Translations under genes and position numbers: made by a program
Notes under the pieces: generated by a model
What the model was told of the DNA's origin: nothing
Database searches by the model: none
The model's input: the letters and a program-made list of their open reading frames with translations, nothing else
Assembly: GCF_003994855.1 (NCBI RefSeq)
Contig: NZ_CP034142.1
Coordinates: 2,976,001-3,040,000 of the forward strand
Direction of reading: 5' to 3'
From: Marinobacter sp. NP-4(2019)
Lineage (GTDB): Bacteria; Pseudomonadota; Gammaproteobacteria; Pseudomonadales; Oleiphilaceae
DNA length: 64,000 bases
In this document: positions 24,778 through 33,704 of the stretch, one piece after another
Layout: every line of letters begins with the position of its first letter
Position numbering within the stretch: position 1 is the first letter of the stretch

Positions 24778-25334
24778 GTCCCCTGCTCACTTCTATACTC
24801 ATCAGAATGACTTGCAATGTAATTTTGTTGTGCTGTATCAGTGCAAACATCACGCTTTTCTGGCCACCAAAAAACGTTCCAGCCTTTAAACCGTAGCCGC
24901 TGTATACGACGGGTTATAGCTGGGCTAGCAAGCCTGAGAACGAGAGTGCCGGCAGGGCGATCGCTGTCAAGAATAGCAATTAGGATAGAAAGGTCATCTG
25001 AACAAACTATATCTTCCCCCTTAAGAACTTCGGGAATTTGAGTTCCGAATACAACCGTATCCGCTGATCGACTCTCCATCCCAACGACTACCTGAGAATT
25101 AGAATGTGTAACTTTGGGTGTATTAACATTGCGTCTCAGCCGTAAGAATGTGACTACTATTCGGGCTAATACGACTATACTCCGAAACCTTGGAGGCCAA
25201 GCCTCTAGCACCCAACCACCAACTCTATAACGAAGACTAGCTCGGATAGCGCTAATCTCCGCCTCACGGGAATTTAAATCTTCCTTTAAAGCTTGGATCA
25301 AATATTCGCGCCAAAGAGGTTCATGTTTAGCCAC
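24774..25334 (-). CDS. Short protein resembling the N-terminal half of a SYRLG-type glycosyltransferase
   Basis: A 186-residue protein I cannot name. It opens with a coiled-coil stretch (LIQALKEDLNSREAEISAI) followed by RASLRYRVGGWVLEAWPPRF, the same module seen at the start of the transferase at 22394. Its end, RIQRLRFKGWNVFWWPEKRD, lines up in style with FRKNGWTVLYDCRDDWEE in that protein, then it stops before any donor-binding domain. It may be a truncated transferase or a stand-alone partner subunit. Start is GTG at 25334; the start overlaps the end of fcl. Confidence 0.55.
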   Translation of the reverse strand: MAKHEPLWREYLIQALKEDLNSREAEISAIRASLRYRVGGWVLEAWPPRFRSIVVLARIVVTFLRLRRNVNTPKVTHSNSQVVVGMESRSADTVVFGTQIPEVLKGEDIVCSDDLSILIAILDSDRPAGTLVLRLASPAITRRIQRLRFKGWNVFWWPEKRDVCTDTAQQNYIASHSDEYRSEQGT

Positions 25335-26289
25335 GCAGGTCGTCCTGATGGTTTAGAAACCAATCATAAGTTCGAGCCAAGCCATCTTTTAGATCGACAT
25401 TGTAAGTCCACCCCAAGCTTTTCAACGTTTCAACATTCAGAAGCTTGCGGGGGCTACCATCTGGTTTGGAGGTATCAAATATAATATCTCCTCTAAATCC
25501 AACTACTTCGGCCATAGTATTCGCTAATTCAGCAATCGAACAATCTTTACCAGTACCAACATTAATGTGACTAAGCATTGGCTGAGTGTGGGTTTCATAA
25601 GTGGCCTGATCTAAGTTTGCGATGAATACCGAGGCTTCAGCCATATCATCAACATATAAAAACTCACGCTTGGGCTTACCACTCCCCCAAACAATGACAT
25701 CAGAACTTCCGGAAGTTTTAGCTTCATGGAATCGGCGCATCATAGCAGGAATAACATGAGAGTTGTCTTTATGAAAGTTATCATTTGCCCCATAAAGGTT
25801 GGTTGGCATAACACTTCTATAACGTCGTCCATACTCACGATTGTAACTTTCGCATAGCTTGATACCTGCAATCTTTGCTATAGCATAAGGCTCATTAGTA
25901 GGCTCCAACTTTCCGGTTAGAAGAGCATCTTCTTTCATCGGTTGCTCAGCGAACTTAGGGTAAATACAGGAGGACCCCAAGAACAAAAGATCATCAACAT
26001 CGGCCATGTGAGCTGCATTTATTACATTGCATTCAATCATTAAGTTTTCATATATAAACTGAGCTGCATAGTTATTATTCGCTAGAATGCCTCCTACCTT
26101 TGCGGCGGCAAGATACACTTGGTCAATTCGCTCTTGTAAGAAAAATGAGCTTACCGCAGCCTGATCTGTCAAATCTAATTCACTTCGATCACGCAGAACC
26201 AATTCGATATTGGACTGGTTCTCAAGTTGCCTCACAATAGCCGAGCCAACCATGCCCTTATGGCCGGCAATAAACACACGCTTAATCAT
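25327..26289 (-). CDS. fcl: GDP-L-fucose synthase
   Basis: Epimerises and reduces GDP-4-keto-6-deoxymannose to GDP-L-fucose with NADPH. The 320-residue SDR has VFIAGHKGMVGSAIVRQLE, LGSSCIYPKFAEQPM and the catalytic Tyr/Lys in PYAIAKIAGIKLCESYN. MPTNLYGANDNFH and VWGSGKPKREFLYVDDMAEA are hallmark Fcl sequences. It follows gmd by two bases and completes the GDP-fucose pathway fed by manC at 44936. Confidence 0.96.
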   Translation of the reverse strand: MIKRVFIAGHKGMVGSAIVRQLENQSNIELVLRDRSELDLTDQAAVSSFFLQERIDQVYLAAAKVGGILANNNYAAQFIYENLMIECNVINAAHMADVDDLLFLGSSCIYPKFAEQPMKEDALLTGKLEPTNEPYAIAKIAGIKLCESYNREYGRRYRSVMPTNLYGANDNFHKDNSHVIPAMMRRFHEAKTSGSSDVIVWGSGKPKREFLYVDDMAEASVFIANLDQATYETHTQPMLSHINVGTGKDCSIAELANTMAEVVGFRGDIIFDTSKPDGSPRKLLNVETLKSLGWTYNVDLKDGLARTYDWFLNHQDDLRG

Positions 26290-26291
26290 AA

Positions 26292-27410
26292 TTAGTTTTC
26301 CAAAGATACGGGCACATCATGGCCTAATTTCTTGAGTAGGGCGTGCCGCTGAGCCACTTTCAGGTCCTCAGCAACCATTTCCGCACACATTTCCTCAAGT
26401 GTAATTTCCGGAATCCATCCAAGCTTTTGCTTAGCTTTACTCGCATCACCTAGCAAAGTTTCCACTTCAGCTGGCCGAAAGTAACGAGGATCCACGCGCA
26501 CAATTACATCCCCGGTTTTCAGGGCTGGAGCCATGTCGCCCGCAATGGAGTCAACTATACCGACCTCTTGTAGGCCCGCCCCCTCAAAACGCAGTGAGAT
26601 CCCAAGCTCTCTAGCCGACAAAGTGATAAACTGCCGTACAGAACATTGAACACCTGTTGCAATAACGAAGTCTTCCGGCCACTCTTGTTGCAACATCATC
26701 CACTGCATTCGCACATAATCTTTCGCGTGTCCCCAGTCCCTCAATGCATCCATGTTTCCCATAAAGATGCATTCCTCAAGGCCTTGAGCTATATTCGCTA
26801 GCCCACGAGTAATCTTTCGAGTTACGAACGTCTCACCGCGACGAGGCGATTCATGATTGAACAAAATTCCGTTACAAGCATACATACCGTAAGCTTCGCG
26901 GTAGTTAACCGTAATCCAATACGCGTAAAGCTTAGCCGCTGCATATGGCGATCGCGGATGGAAGGGGGTAGACTCATTTTGTGGCACCTCCCTCACCATG
27001 CCGTAAAGTTCAGATGTTGAAGCTTGGTAAAAGCGCGTTTTCTCTTCCAACCCTAAGAGCCGGATTGCTTCCAACAGACGTAGCGTTCCGAGAGCATCCA
27101 CATCAGCCGTATACTCAGGGGATTCAAATGATACCGCCACGTGAGACTGAGCGCCTAAGTTGTATACCTCATCCGGCTGGATTTCTTGAACTATTCGGGT
27201 CAGATTTGAGGAATCCGTTAAGTCACCATAATGCAGGATAAATTGTTGGCAGTCAGCGTGAGGGTCTTGGTAAATATGATCCACTCGCTGAGTATTGAAC
27301 AAGGACGCCCGTCGCTTGATGCCATGAACCTCATACCCTTTTGCAAGAAGGAGCTCCGCAAGGTAAGACCCATCCTGCCCAGTTACACCAGTAATAAGTG
27401 CCTTTTTCAT
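26292..27410 (-). CDS. gmd: GDP-mannose 4,6-dehydratase
   Basis: Converts GDP-mannose to GDP-4-keto-6-deoxymannose, the fucose precursor. The 372-residue protein starts MKKALITGVTGQDGSYLAEL. It has YGDLTDSSNL, LGAQSHVAVSFESPEYT, the catalytic STSELYG and SPYAAAKLYAYW, and FNHESPRRGETFVTRKI, all diagnostic of Gmd. An in-frame TTG nine bases upstream exists; the ATG at 27410 matches the family start. It lies ten bases from the sulfotransferase gene upstream and two from fcl downstream. Confidence 0.96.
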   Translation of the reverse strand: MKKALITGVTGQDGSYLAELLLAKGYEVHGIKRRASLFNTQRVDHIYQDPHADCQQFILHYGDLTDSSNLTRIVQEIQPDEVYNLGAQSHVAVSFESPEYTADVDALGTLRLLEAIRLLGLEEKTRFYQASTSELYGMVREVPQNESTPFHPRSPYAAAKLYAYWITVNYREAYGMYACNGILFNHESPRRGETFVTRKITRGLANIAQGLEECIFMGNMDALRDWGHAKDYVRMQWMMLQQEWPEDFVIATGVQCSVRQFITLSARELGISLRFEGAGLQEVGIVDSIAGDMAPALKTGDVIVRVDPRYFRPAEVETLLGDASKAKQKLGWIPEITLEEMCAEMVAEDLKVAQRHALLKKLGHDVPVSLEN

Positions 27411-27420
27411 AGATAACAAC

Positions 27421-28032
27421 TCAAAAAGAGTAATTGAATTTTTTTAGATCATTCGCATAGAGCTTTTCTACAGTATCGACTAATCCTTCGTCAAAATAAG
27501 ACCTATAATGCTCTCGATGCTTCGACTGAGCCTTGTGAGGAAGCGTTTTATAATTAATCTTCAGGAAATCACATACTTTCCTAAAATCATCCTCTAAACT
27601 CTCGAACTTACCAATAAAGTCTAGCTCTTCATCTATAATATTGCCATAAACTTGCCCAGCAGCGTGATTCTCACATATCACCTCTGAACGTTTATAAAAT
27701 CGATAGTCATATTCCACAACCTTGGGATAACCATACTTTTTCTTATACCACTCTATATGCTCTTGCGTTAATCGATCCGATATCGAAGTGCCATAATACA
27801 TAGATGAAAAGTTTAGAAGCGAAACAACCCTATCAAATGGATTCCTAACAAACGCAAACTTAAAGTAATCATCCCAATAATCCGCATATAGCTTCTTAGC
27901 CTGGCTCGCCAATAGATGCTTTGTCTCCTTTTCATAGGCCCACCAGTTACCGCCAAAAATTAACTGCTCGACACTGGTTCCCCCAGTTCTTGGAATGTGT
28001 ATAAAAATACACTTATGCTGATGTGATATCAT
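27421..28032 (-). CDS. Carbohydrate sulfotransferase (Sulfotransfer_2-like)
   Basis: Transfers sulfate from PAPS to a sugar. The 203-residue protein has the 5'-phosphosulfate loop FIHIPRTGGTS (10-20) and the 3'-phosphate motif FVRNPFDRVVS (61-71), the two key PAPS-binding sites. IGKFESLEDDFRKVCDFL near the C-terminus is also typical. The gene is notably AT-rich beside its neighbours, suggesting separate acquisition. It sits between gmd and the NodZ-like gene, so a fucose or adjacent sugar is a likely acceptor. PAPS supply is available from cysDNC in this same locus; a direct link is inferred. Confidence 0.85.
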   Translation of the reverse strand: MISHQHKCIFIHIPRTGGTSVEQLIFGGNWWAYEKETKHLLASQAKKLYADYWDDYFKFAFVRNPFDRVVSLLNFSSMYYGTSISDRLTQEHIEWYKKKYGYPKVVEYDYRFYKRSEVICENHAAGQVYGNIIDEELDFIGKFESLEDDFRKVCDFLKINYKTLPHKAQSKHREHYRSYFDEGLVDTVEKLYANDLKKFNYSF

Positions 28033-28033
28033 A

Positions 28034-29134
28034 TTAATACAACCTCTTAATGTTTAATTCAGCCTGCACTGCACCCAAGTCGATGTTTTCGAGGGAATCA
28101 AAAGAAGCTAACTCATCGTACAAGTAATAAAAGCTCACTCCTCGCTCTAAGAACTTAATAAATACACCATCGGTATACATACCAGCCTTAAAAAAACATT
28201 CTCGGGCCCAAGGATCATCACTTACTGGTACTTTATCGGGCTCTTGCCGATGACTACGATGGATTGGTGACCAAACCTTGATATTTTGACGAGCCGCTGA
28301 GGCTAGCTTCAAAGCCACACCAGTAAAAAAGCTCTTCGATCCCACAAAGTACTTGCATCGCCCCATACTCCATATATCAACAATGGCCTCTTCAGCGCTA
28401 TAAAGCCTGTCAATTTCAGACTCATTACAATGCATCGCCCCTTTCCCAAGACCGAGATAAGACTTATCAGTGGAGATAACTTTATCACCATAGCGCTCCT
28501 GGAACTTATGTAACACTCGAAGGCAGTCCGTACACACTAAAACTTTTGAAGTTGGCGACTGCCTAATAAAGCTATCAACCTGACTAAAAAACCAATTTAT
28601 GTCCGGAGGAACCACAGTAGGCTCCCCATTGCCGTGCCTGAAATGAACGGCAATGGCATTGTCACCCAATTCATATTTATTAATTCTCGCTAAAATATGC
28701 GCAGAAGGCTTTAGGGAGCGAACAACATGCTCACTTTCCTCTTTAAACTCTGGCCAATGCCACCAACTACTGTCTCTGCTTATTATTACTGTATTAAACT
28801 TTTCTTTTAGATTGTTAATTCCAAATTCTTTAGCAAGATCGGTGGAAATATTTGACAAATTCACTCCACCCACAACGCGATAAGGCATAGTTTTCTTATA
28901 AAACTCCTGCCATGCAGGTGGCCATACTTTTGCACCATCGTCATATTTTAAAGAAATATCATTAAGCGGATAATCAAAAAGGTGCTGAAATATGTCTCGA
29001 TCAGCGACACCATAAACACCCTCTTCCCAATCTACAACCAACTTTGCGTTTAAGCGTTTGGCAAGCATTATTGCAGTTACAAGTACCGCAATATTCCCAC
29101 CCATACCATAATAGCCTTTGGCAATGACTTTCAA
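28034..29134 (-). CDS. NodZ-like fucosyltransferase
   Basis: A 366-residue protein resembling the GT23/O-FucT group that uses GDP-fucose. KGYYGMGGNIAVLVTAIMLA recalls the N-terminal donor-side loop, and IAVHFRHGNGEPT (161-173) matches the H-x-R-H-G motif that contacts GDP in NodZ and FUT8-like enzymes. DIWSMGRCKYFVGSKSFFT fits the third conserved block. Start is TTG at 29134 with AGGAG six bases upstream. The gene is AT-rich. gmd and fcl nearby support GDP-fucose as donor. Family is inferred from motifs; acceptor unknown. Confidence 0.72.
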   Translation of the reverse strand: MKVIAKGYYGMGGNIAVLVTAIMLAKRLNAKLVVDWEEGVYGVADRDIFQHLFDYPLNDISLKYDDGAKVWPPAWQEFYKKTMPYRVVGGVNLSNISTDLAKEFGINNLKEKFNTVIISRDSSWWHWPEFKEESEHVVRSLKPSAHILARINKYELGDNAIAVHFRHGNGEPTVVPPDINWFFSQVDSFIRQSPTSKVLVCTDCLRVLHKFQERYGDKVISTDKSYLGLGKGAMHCNESEIDRLYSAEEAIVDIWSMGRCKYFVGSKSFFTGVALKLASAARQNIKVWSPIHRSHRQEPDKVPVSDDPWARECFFKAGMYTDGVFIKFLERGVSFYYLYDELASFDSLENIDLGAVQAELNIKRLY

Positions 29135-29149
29135 ACCAAACTCCTTTAG

Positions 29150-32100
29150 TTAGCGCTTCTCATTTGATTCAGCTGCCCAAAAGGAATCACTACCACCTAG
29201 TGCCTTGAACAGCGCCAACTCCTGATCAATTATTAATTTTTTCCCTACTTGGCTTCTCGCCCGATGTGCAGCGGCAGCAGATAGTTTCAGAAATTCTGTT
29301 TCTGACCTGTAAACATCACTAATTGCCTTAGCCATCCCTTTATAATCGCCGTCTTCCGCTAATAGGCCACAACCTTCATCAATAAACTCAGGAATAGCCG
29401 TTACTCGATTTGTTACCACCGCCAAGCCGGAAGACATTGCCTCATCCTTCGAGACACCTTGGGCGTCCATTCGAGTCGGGCACAGAAATATTCCATATTC
29501 TTTATGAAGCTGAGCTATTTCATGTTGACTTAAGAAACCGCGCCTAATCTCTACGTTTGCATATTGCCTCAGAGGCTCAAGGACCGTATCAAATAAAACG
29601 CCATCACCGACAAACAGAAACTCCAAATCCGGGAAAAAGCTTTCTCTGGAAAGCTCCAGAACGGCTTTCACACTAAGATCGTTAGCATATTTTGGAGACG
29701 CATAAGGACGTATCGAAAGAATCTTTTTACGCTGTTCCTGACTCTTAGGCACGTAATTGAATAGTTCAGTATCCACAGGATTGTGAATGACCTCATAACA
29801 CTTGCTTGAAAGCACGACGCCCACGTCTTCCATAACTTCGTTAGCAAAATAGTTGGATACAAATACAAAATTCAGGTTTTCGGGAGGATCAGCAAAAATC
29901 GATCTCCAAAACTCCAATCGATCTGTGCTTTCTTTCTTCGCCTGCTCCAAGGCAAACTCGTCAGCATAATTATACTCGCGGCGCCACCATGGCTGAATTT
30001 CTGCGCCATGAATCCATACAGTTACTTTTATTCTTTCAATCTGCGTTTTGAGAATAGACCACATTTCTTTGTCAAGAAAGTGAACCAAAATGTGTCTATA
30101 TTTTCCTGAGCTGAGGACTTGGCGAAGAGATGTTTCGGAGCCGGACATCACGTCTACTCCCTGAAACTCATGATAATTTATCTCTTGCCCCTGCCTAAGG
30201 CGAAAAACATCAACTCCTACACCCCGCTCTGCATAAGCCTTGACACGGGTGTGAACGAACCCATTGCGATAAAGATCATCATAACTAGGGTAATGATTGG
30301 TCAACAGCAGCACATCAGATTTTCCAAAGATGTGGCCAGGCTCAAGGCTCTTATACCCGAAAATCAGTCGCCGCACTGTCGTTGTGCCCCCGGCATACAC
30401 CCGCAGCCCCAATCTCAGAGCAGAAGCATTTTCGGGCACATTGACCACCGCGTTTCTATTGGCCGGCTCAATATAGTGCTTAATCTTTTCGCCAGCGCCA
30501 TCAAAAAACAAAACAACAAGACTCAGGTTCAACCCCGGATCCATTTCCAGATGGATCGGAAGGCCCTGATTACGAATCGCTCCAATATCTATCGCCAGCC
30601 GCTCTATAGAAATGCTTTCCGGACAATAAATGTACTCATGCTGCCCATCGTTCAGTCTCGAGACTATATTCAGATACAGCCCATCCAACTCTGCCTCTAT
30701 TGCCGGGTTTTTGGAGACCCGAATAACAGTGGATGTATCCGAAACTGTATGTTGATCAAGATGATCCGCGTATGACCCCTTCCGGGTAATCATGCGGCCC
30801 AACAATGCACCGGACAACGCATGACTTCCATTCTCAACATCTTTCTTGGGCAGGGCGGACTCTGCAGCCCTATTCAGCTCTTCAAGTGGAAGGCCATGAT
30901 CGAGGTCCAGATCATCCACCTGGCTCCTAATCTCAGCAGCAGCCTGCCCCTCGGGCATATCAGCACAATAGTTGAAGCGATCAATCGAAAACTGATCTTG
31001 GAGTTCATACCGCCAACTTTCCAACCCGTCCAGCCATTCGGAGGCTTTGATTTCACCTGCAGCCGTAATCTGAATTGCAGAGGACCGGGCAAACAAGATA
31101 TCCGCTGGCCTGTACTCTGTACCGGCATGAACAAGTTCGCAGATACCGTCACTCCAGTGGTATGAAGCCCACTTACCTATGGCCTGGGCCACTCGGTACC
31201 GGGTTGTCAGTGCAATATCCCGGAAATAGTTGGGACCGTAATAATCCCGATTAGAGGCACCTGCGATCCACTGGGAGCCCTCTGCCAAATCCGCGAGACT
31301 CTTACCTTGCAGTTGCTCGTATGGAAGCCAAGTGACTCGCTGGCCTTCGGCTGTCTTCAACACAGCCAGCTCATCCGTCAACTCTGAATCATGAACAATG
31401 GTCAGGCTAACGTCCGCTCCCTGCTGACGCTTCCACTGTTCCAGCAACGTGATGGCATCATGCTTCGAGTTTGCCACGCCAATCATGCGGAAAGTGGGTA
31501 ACTGCACTTTTCGCTCCGTACGGGTAATCCGGGCTAGTGCATAGTTGAGACGATCCTCGTATGTATGCTCACTCAACACCTTCCGCAACGCTGCGAGCCG
31601 AACGCGGTCGACTTTATCACCTGCCTCCATGGACTCGAGCTCACTGACCAATTGCTTGCCACTGTCACTGGACAACACGAGGTCTCCAAACATCAAGCGG
31701 AGCCCCCGGGAAAAGTTGCTGACTGTCAAGGTATTGGATGCCAGCAGCTCATAAACCCGCCGCGCAAACATAGTTTGCGACTGTTTGATCGAATTCAAAT
31801 TAATGGCGTAACGATATCCCTTGTATGCCTTGTCGATTTCGGAGAACGGCAAAGTCCCAACTATGTGCGGTCGGAACGCTTCCGGAAAGGCGTAGTCAGG
31901 GTCGTCTTTACCGTAATTCCTGTCATAAATTTCCAGGGGGCGATATTCGGGCAGGGTTCCTACAAAGCCCTCCAGATCTCGCGCACGCTCAGGATATCGA
32001 GCGTAATATGCGCCAGCAAAACAAAAGGCATCTTTTCGAACATACTTCTCAAATGGATTGTGCTCACGCGGCTGACATGCAAAAGGTAAAAAATAAACCT

Positions 32101-33658
32101 CATTGTGCCCCAAAACGGCCTTATATCGAGGCACACAATCGATATCCGTGGTAAAGACAAAGTCAAAAAGGCGTGCCGTATTCAAAAATGTCTCGAAGTG
32201 AACCGGGTCTTCTTTGTTCCAGAATACGGTTGGAACATTTCTTTCCCGACACCAGCGCAGAATTTCCTGAAGCTCCTGGCTAGTGTGCCCCACTTTACTT
32301 CCCCAAAGCTGGTCTTTGCCCCGCCAGGCAGATTCGACGAACAACAGCTCAGGCTGGCACTCTTCCAGCTCCACCCGCCAGTTCGCTGGGGTCAGTTGGT
32401 TAAGCTGACATTCGGGTGCGTAAGACGACCAAGTGAAGTCATCCATAATGCAAGCCACCCTAAGCTCCTTACTGGATTTAGTCTGCAGGGTGTCGGTCTT
32501 CAAAGCATTCAGATTGCGTGGAGGAACTATCGACGGATTAACAGCTAAGCGCGACTCATCAGACAGACGATGCTTTAACAATGCTCGAATATAAACTGGT
32601 GAGCGTACCAGGCGGACACCTAGGCGCAGCACAAGATTCCGAAGACCACCCGGTGTTTTGGCGCTGCGTTTCACCCTCGACAGGTGCTTTCTCAATACGT
32701 ACGTCAGGGACTGCTGCGCCACAAGCAGTTTATCCTGTAGGAGTTTATTCTCTTGGTTTAGCCTACTTTCTCGCTCGACAGATTCAAACAGTTCTTTTCT
32801 GAGGTCCTCTACACGCTGCCGGATTTCACCATGATTCCTGTTAACCTCCCGGTATTTCAGGTTAGACTGGTTCAAACGCTCTTTGGTGTCTTGCAATTCT
32901 GCGTCGCGTTCATATAAGGCCTCTCGTAATTTAACGAGAGTTAACTCAGGTTGGTCATTAGTTCCAATTTTACTTTTATGGATAAATAAATGCGTTGGCG
33001 TTGCATTATATGTCTCATTGTAGATATAACCCTGGGAACCAACCCATTGTGCAATTAAGTGAAAATCCTCTTTCTTCTGGCATTCAATATAGAGTAGTGG
33101 CTTGTCCCGGGTGAGCAGTTTTTTGGCCCCTTCCAAAACATCCTGCTCCATCCCCTCCACATCAATCTTAAGAGCAGCTACCGGCCCATCAAGTTCAAGA
33201 TCATCCAGCCTGATCACCTCGATGCCAGCGCTATCCCCATCTTCGACCAATAAGGACTGAGCGCCCAAATTCGCCTCATCTTCATGGGCGAATCTCGCAC
33301 TACCAGTTGCAGAACCCACACCAACATTATGGACCCAAACGGTATCCGACAGACCGTTTGCTTCAATGCTTTGCTGCAAGGCTCCGCAAAGCATCTTATT
33401 TGGCTCAAACGAATGCACCCTGCACCCAGTAACAGCCGCCAAATAAAGAGTGTGGTTACCTATGTTTGCGCCAACGTCCAGCACCAGATCACCGGCTTTC
33501 AGGCGACTGGACATGCTTCTCAACATTGAGTGTTCGTAAGGTTCGCCGGAACTGGAAATTTTTCCCTGGATGTAATCGGTTTTCCAGTTTGGCAGGGCGA
33601 TCACGTAATCGACCCCATCAACCGAGAGAGTTTTGATATCTGGAGTGTCAACGCTCAT
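29150..33658 (-). CDS. Giant multidomain protein: FkbM methyltransferase, coiled coil, CgeB-like and GT4 domains
   Basis: About 1502 residues from the ATG at 33658; a TTG-started extension into wecC is less likely. Order of parts: an FkbM-type methyltransferase (VLDVGANIGNHTLYLAA, 59-75; LKIDVEGMEQDVLEGA); a long coiled coil with basic amphipathic tail (about 230-350); a CgeB-like glycosyltransferase (LRVACIMDDFTWSSY onward, with FARRVYELLASNTLTVSNFS); a middle region starting FRMIGVANSKHDAITLLEQW that recalls a GT2-like fragment; a beta-rich stretch; and a C-terminal GT4 domain (ILSIRPYASPKYANDLSV, DAQGVSKDEAMSSGLAVVTN). One chain may elongate and methylate a chain terminus. Exact reactions unknown. 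Confidence 0.78.
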   Translation of the reverse strand: MSVDTPDIKTLSVDGVDYVIALPNWKTDYIQGKISSSGEPYEHSMLRSMSSRLKAGDLVLDVGANIGNHTLYLAAVTGCRVHSFEPNKMLCGALQQSIEANGLSDTVWVHNVGVGSATGSARFAHEDEANLGAQSLLVEDGDSAGIEVIRLDDLELDGPVAALKIDVEGMEQDVLEGAKKLLTRDKPLLYIECQKKEDFHLIAQWVGSQGYIYNETYNATPTHLFIHKSKIGTNDQPELTLVKLREALYERDAELQDTKERLNQSNLKYREVNRNHGEIRQRVEDLRKELFESVERESRLNQENKLLQDKLLVAQQSLTYVLRKHLSRVKRSAKTPGGLRNLVLRLGVRLVRSPVYIRALLKHRLSDESRLAVNPSIVPPRNLNALKTDTLQTKSSKELRVACIMDDFTWSSYAPECQLNQLTPANWRVELEECQPELLFVESAWRGKDQLWGSKVGHTSQELQEILRWCRERNVPTVFWNKEDPVHFETFLNTARLFDFVFTTDIDCVPRYKAVLGHNEVYFLPFACQPREHNPFEKYVRKDAFCFAGAYYARYPERARDLEGFVGTLPEYRPLEIYDRNYGKDDPDYAFPEAFRPHIVGTLPFSEIDKAYKGYRYAINLNSIKQSQTMFARRVYELLASNTLTVSNFSRGLRLMFGDLVLSSDSGKQLVSELESMEAGDKVDRVRLAALRKVLSEHTYEDRLNYALARITRTERKVQLPTFRMIGVANSKHDAITLLEQWKRQQGADVSLTIVHDSELTDELAVLKTAEGQRVTWLPYEQLQGKSLADLAEGSQWIAGASNRDYYGPNYFRDIALTTRYRVAQAIGKWASYHWSDGICELVHAGTEYRPADILFARSSAIQITAAGEIKASEWLDGLESWRYELQDQFSIDRFNYCADMPEGQAAAEIRSQVDDLDLDHGLPLEELNRAAESALPKKDVENGSHALSGALLGRMITRKGSYADHLDQHTVSDTSTVIRVSKNPAIEAELDGLYLNIVSRLNDGQHEYIYCPESISIERLAIDIGAIRNQGLPIHLEMDPGLNLSLVVLFFDGAGEKIKHYIEPANRNAVVNVPENASALRLGLRVYAGGTTTVRRLIFGYKSLEPGHIFGKSDVLLLTNHYPSYDDLYRNGFVHTRVKAYAERGVGVDVFRLRQGQEINYHEFQGVDVMSGSETSLRQVLSSGKYRHILVHFLDKEMWSILKTQIERIKVTVWIHGAEIQPWWRREYNYADEFALEQAKKESTDRLEFWRSIFADPPENLNFVFVSNYFANEVMEDVGVVLSSKCYEVIHNPVDTELFNYVPKSQEQRKKILSIRPYASPKYANDLSVKAVLELSRESFFPDLEFLFVGDGVLFDTVLEPLRQYANVEIRRGFLSQHEIAQLHKEYGIFLCPTRMDAQGVSKDEAMSSGLAVVTNRVTAIPEFIDEGCGLLAEDGDYKGMAKAISDVYRSETEFLKLSAAAAHRARSQVGKKLIIDQELALFKALGGSDSFWAAESNEKR

Positions 33659-33704
33659 AGTAACCCAATCTATAATGATGTTATGTCGTGCCGCGAAGAG
33701 CCCC

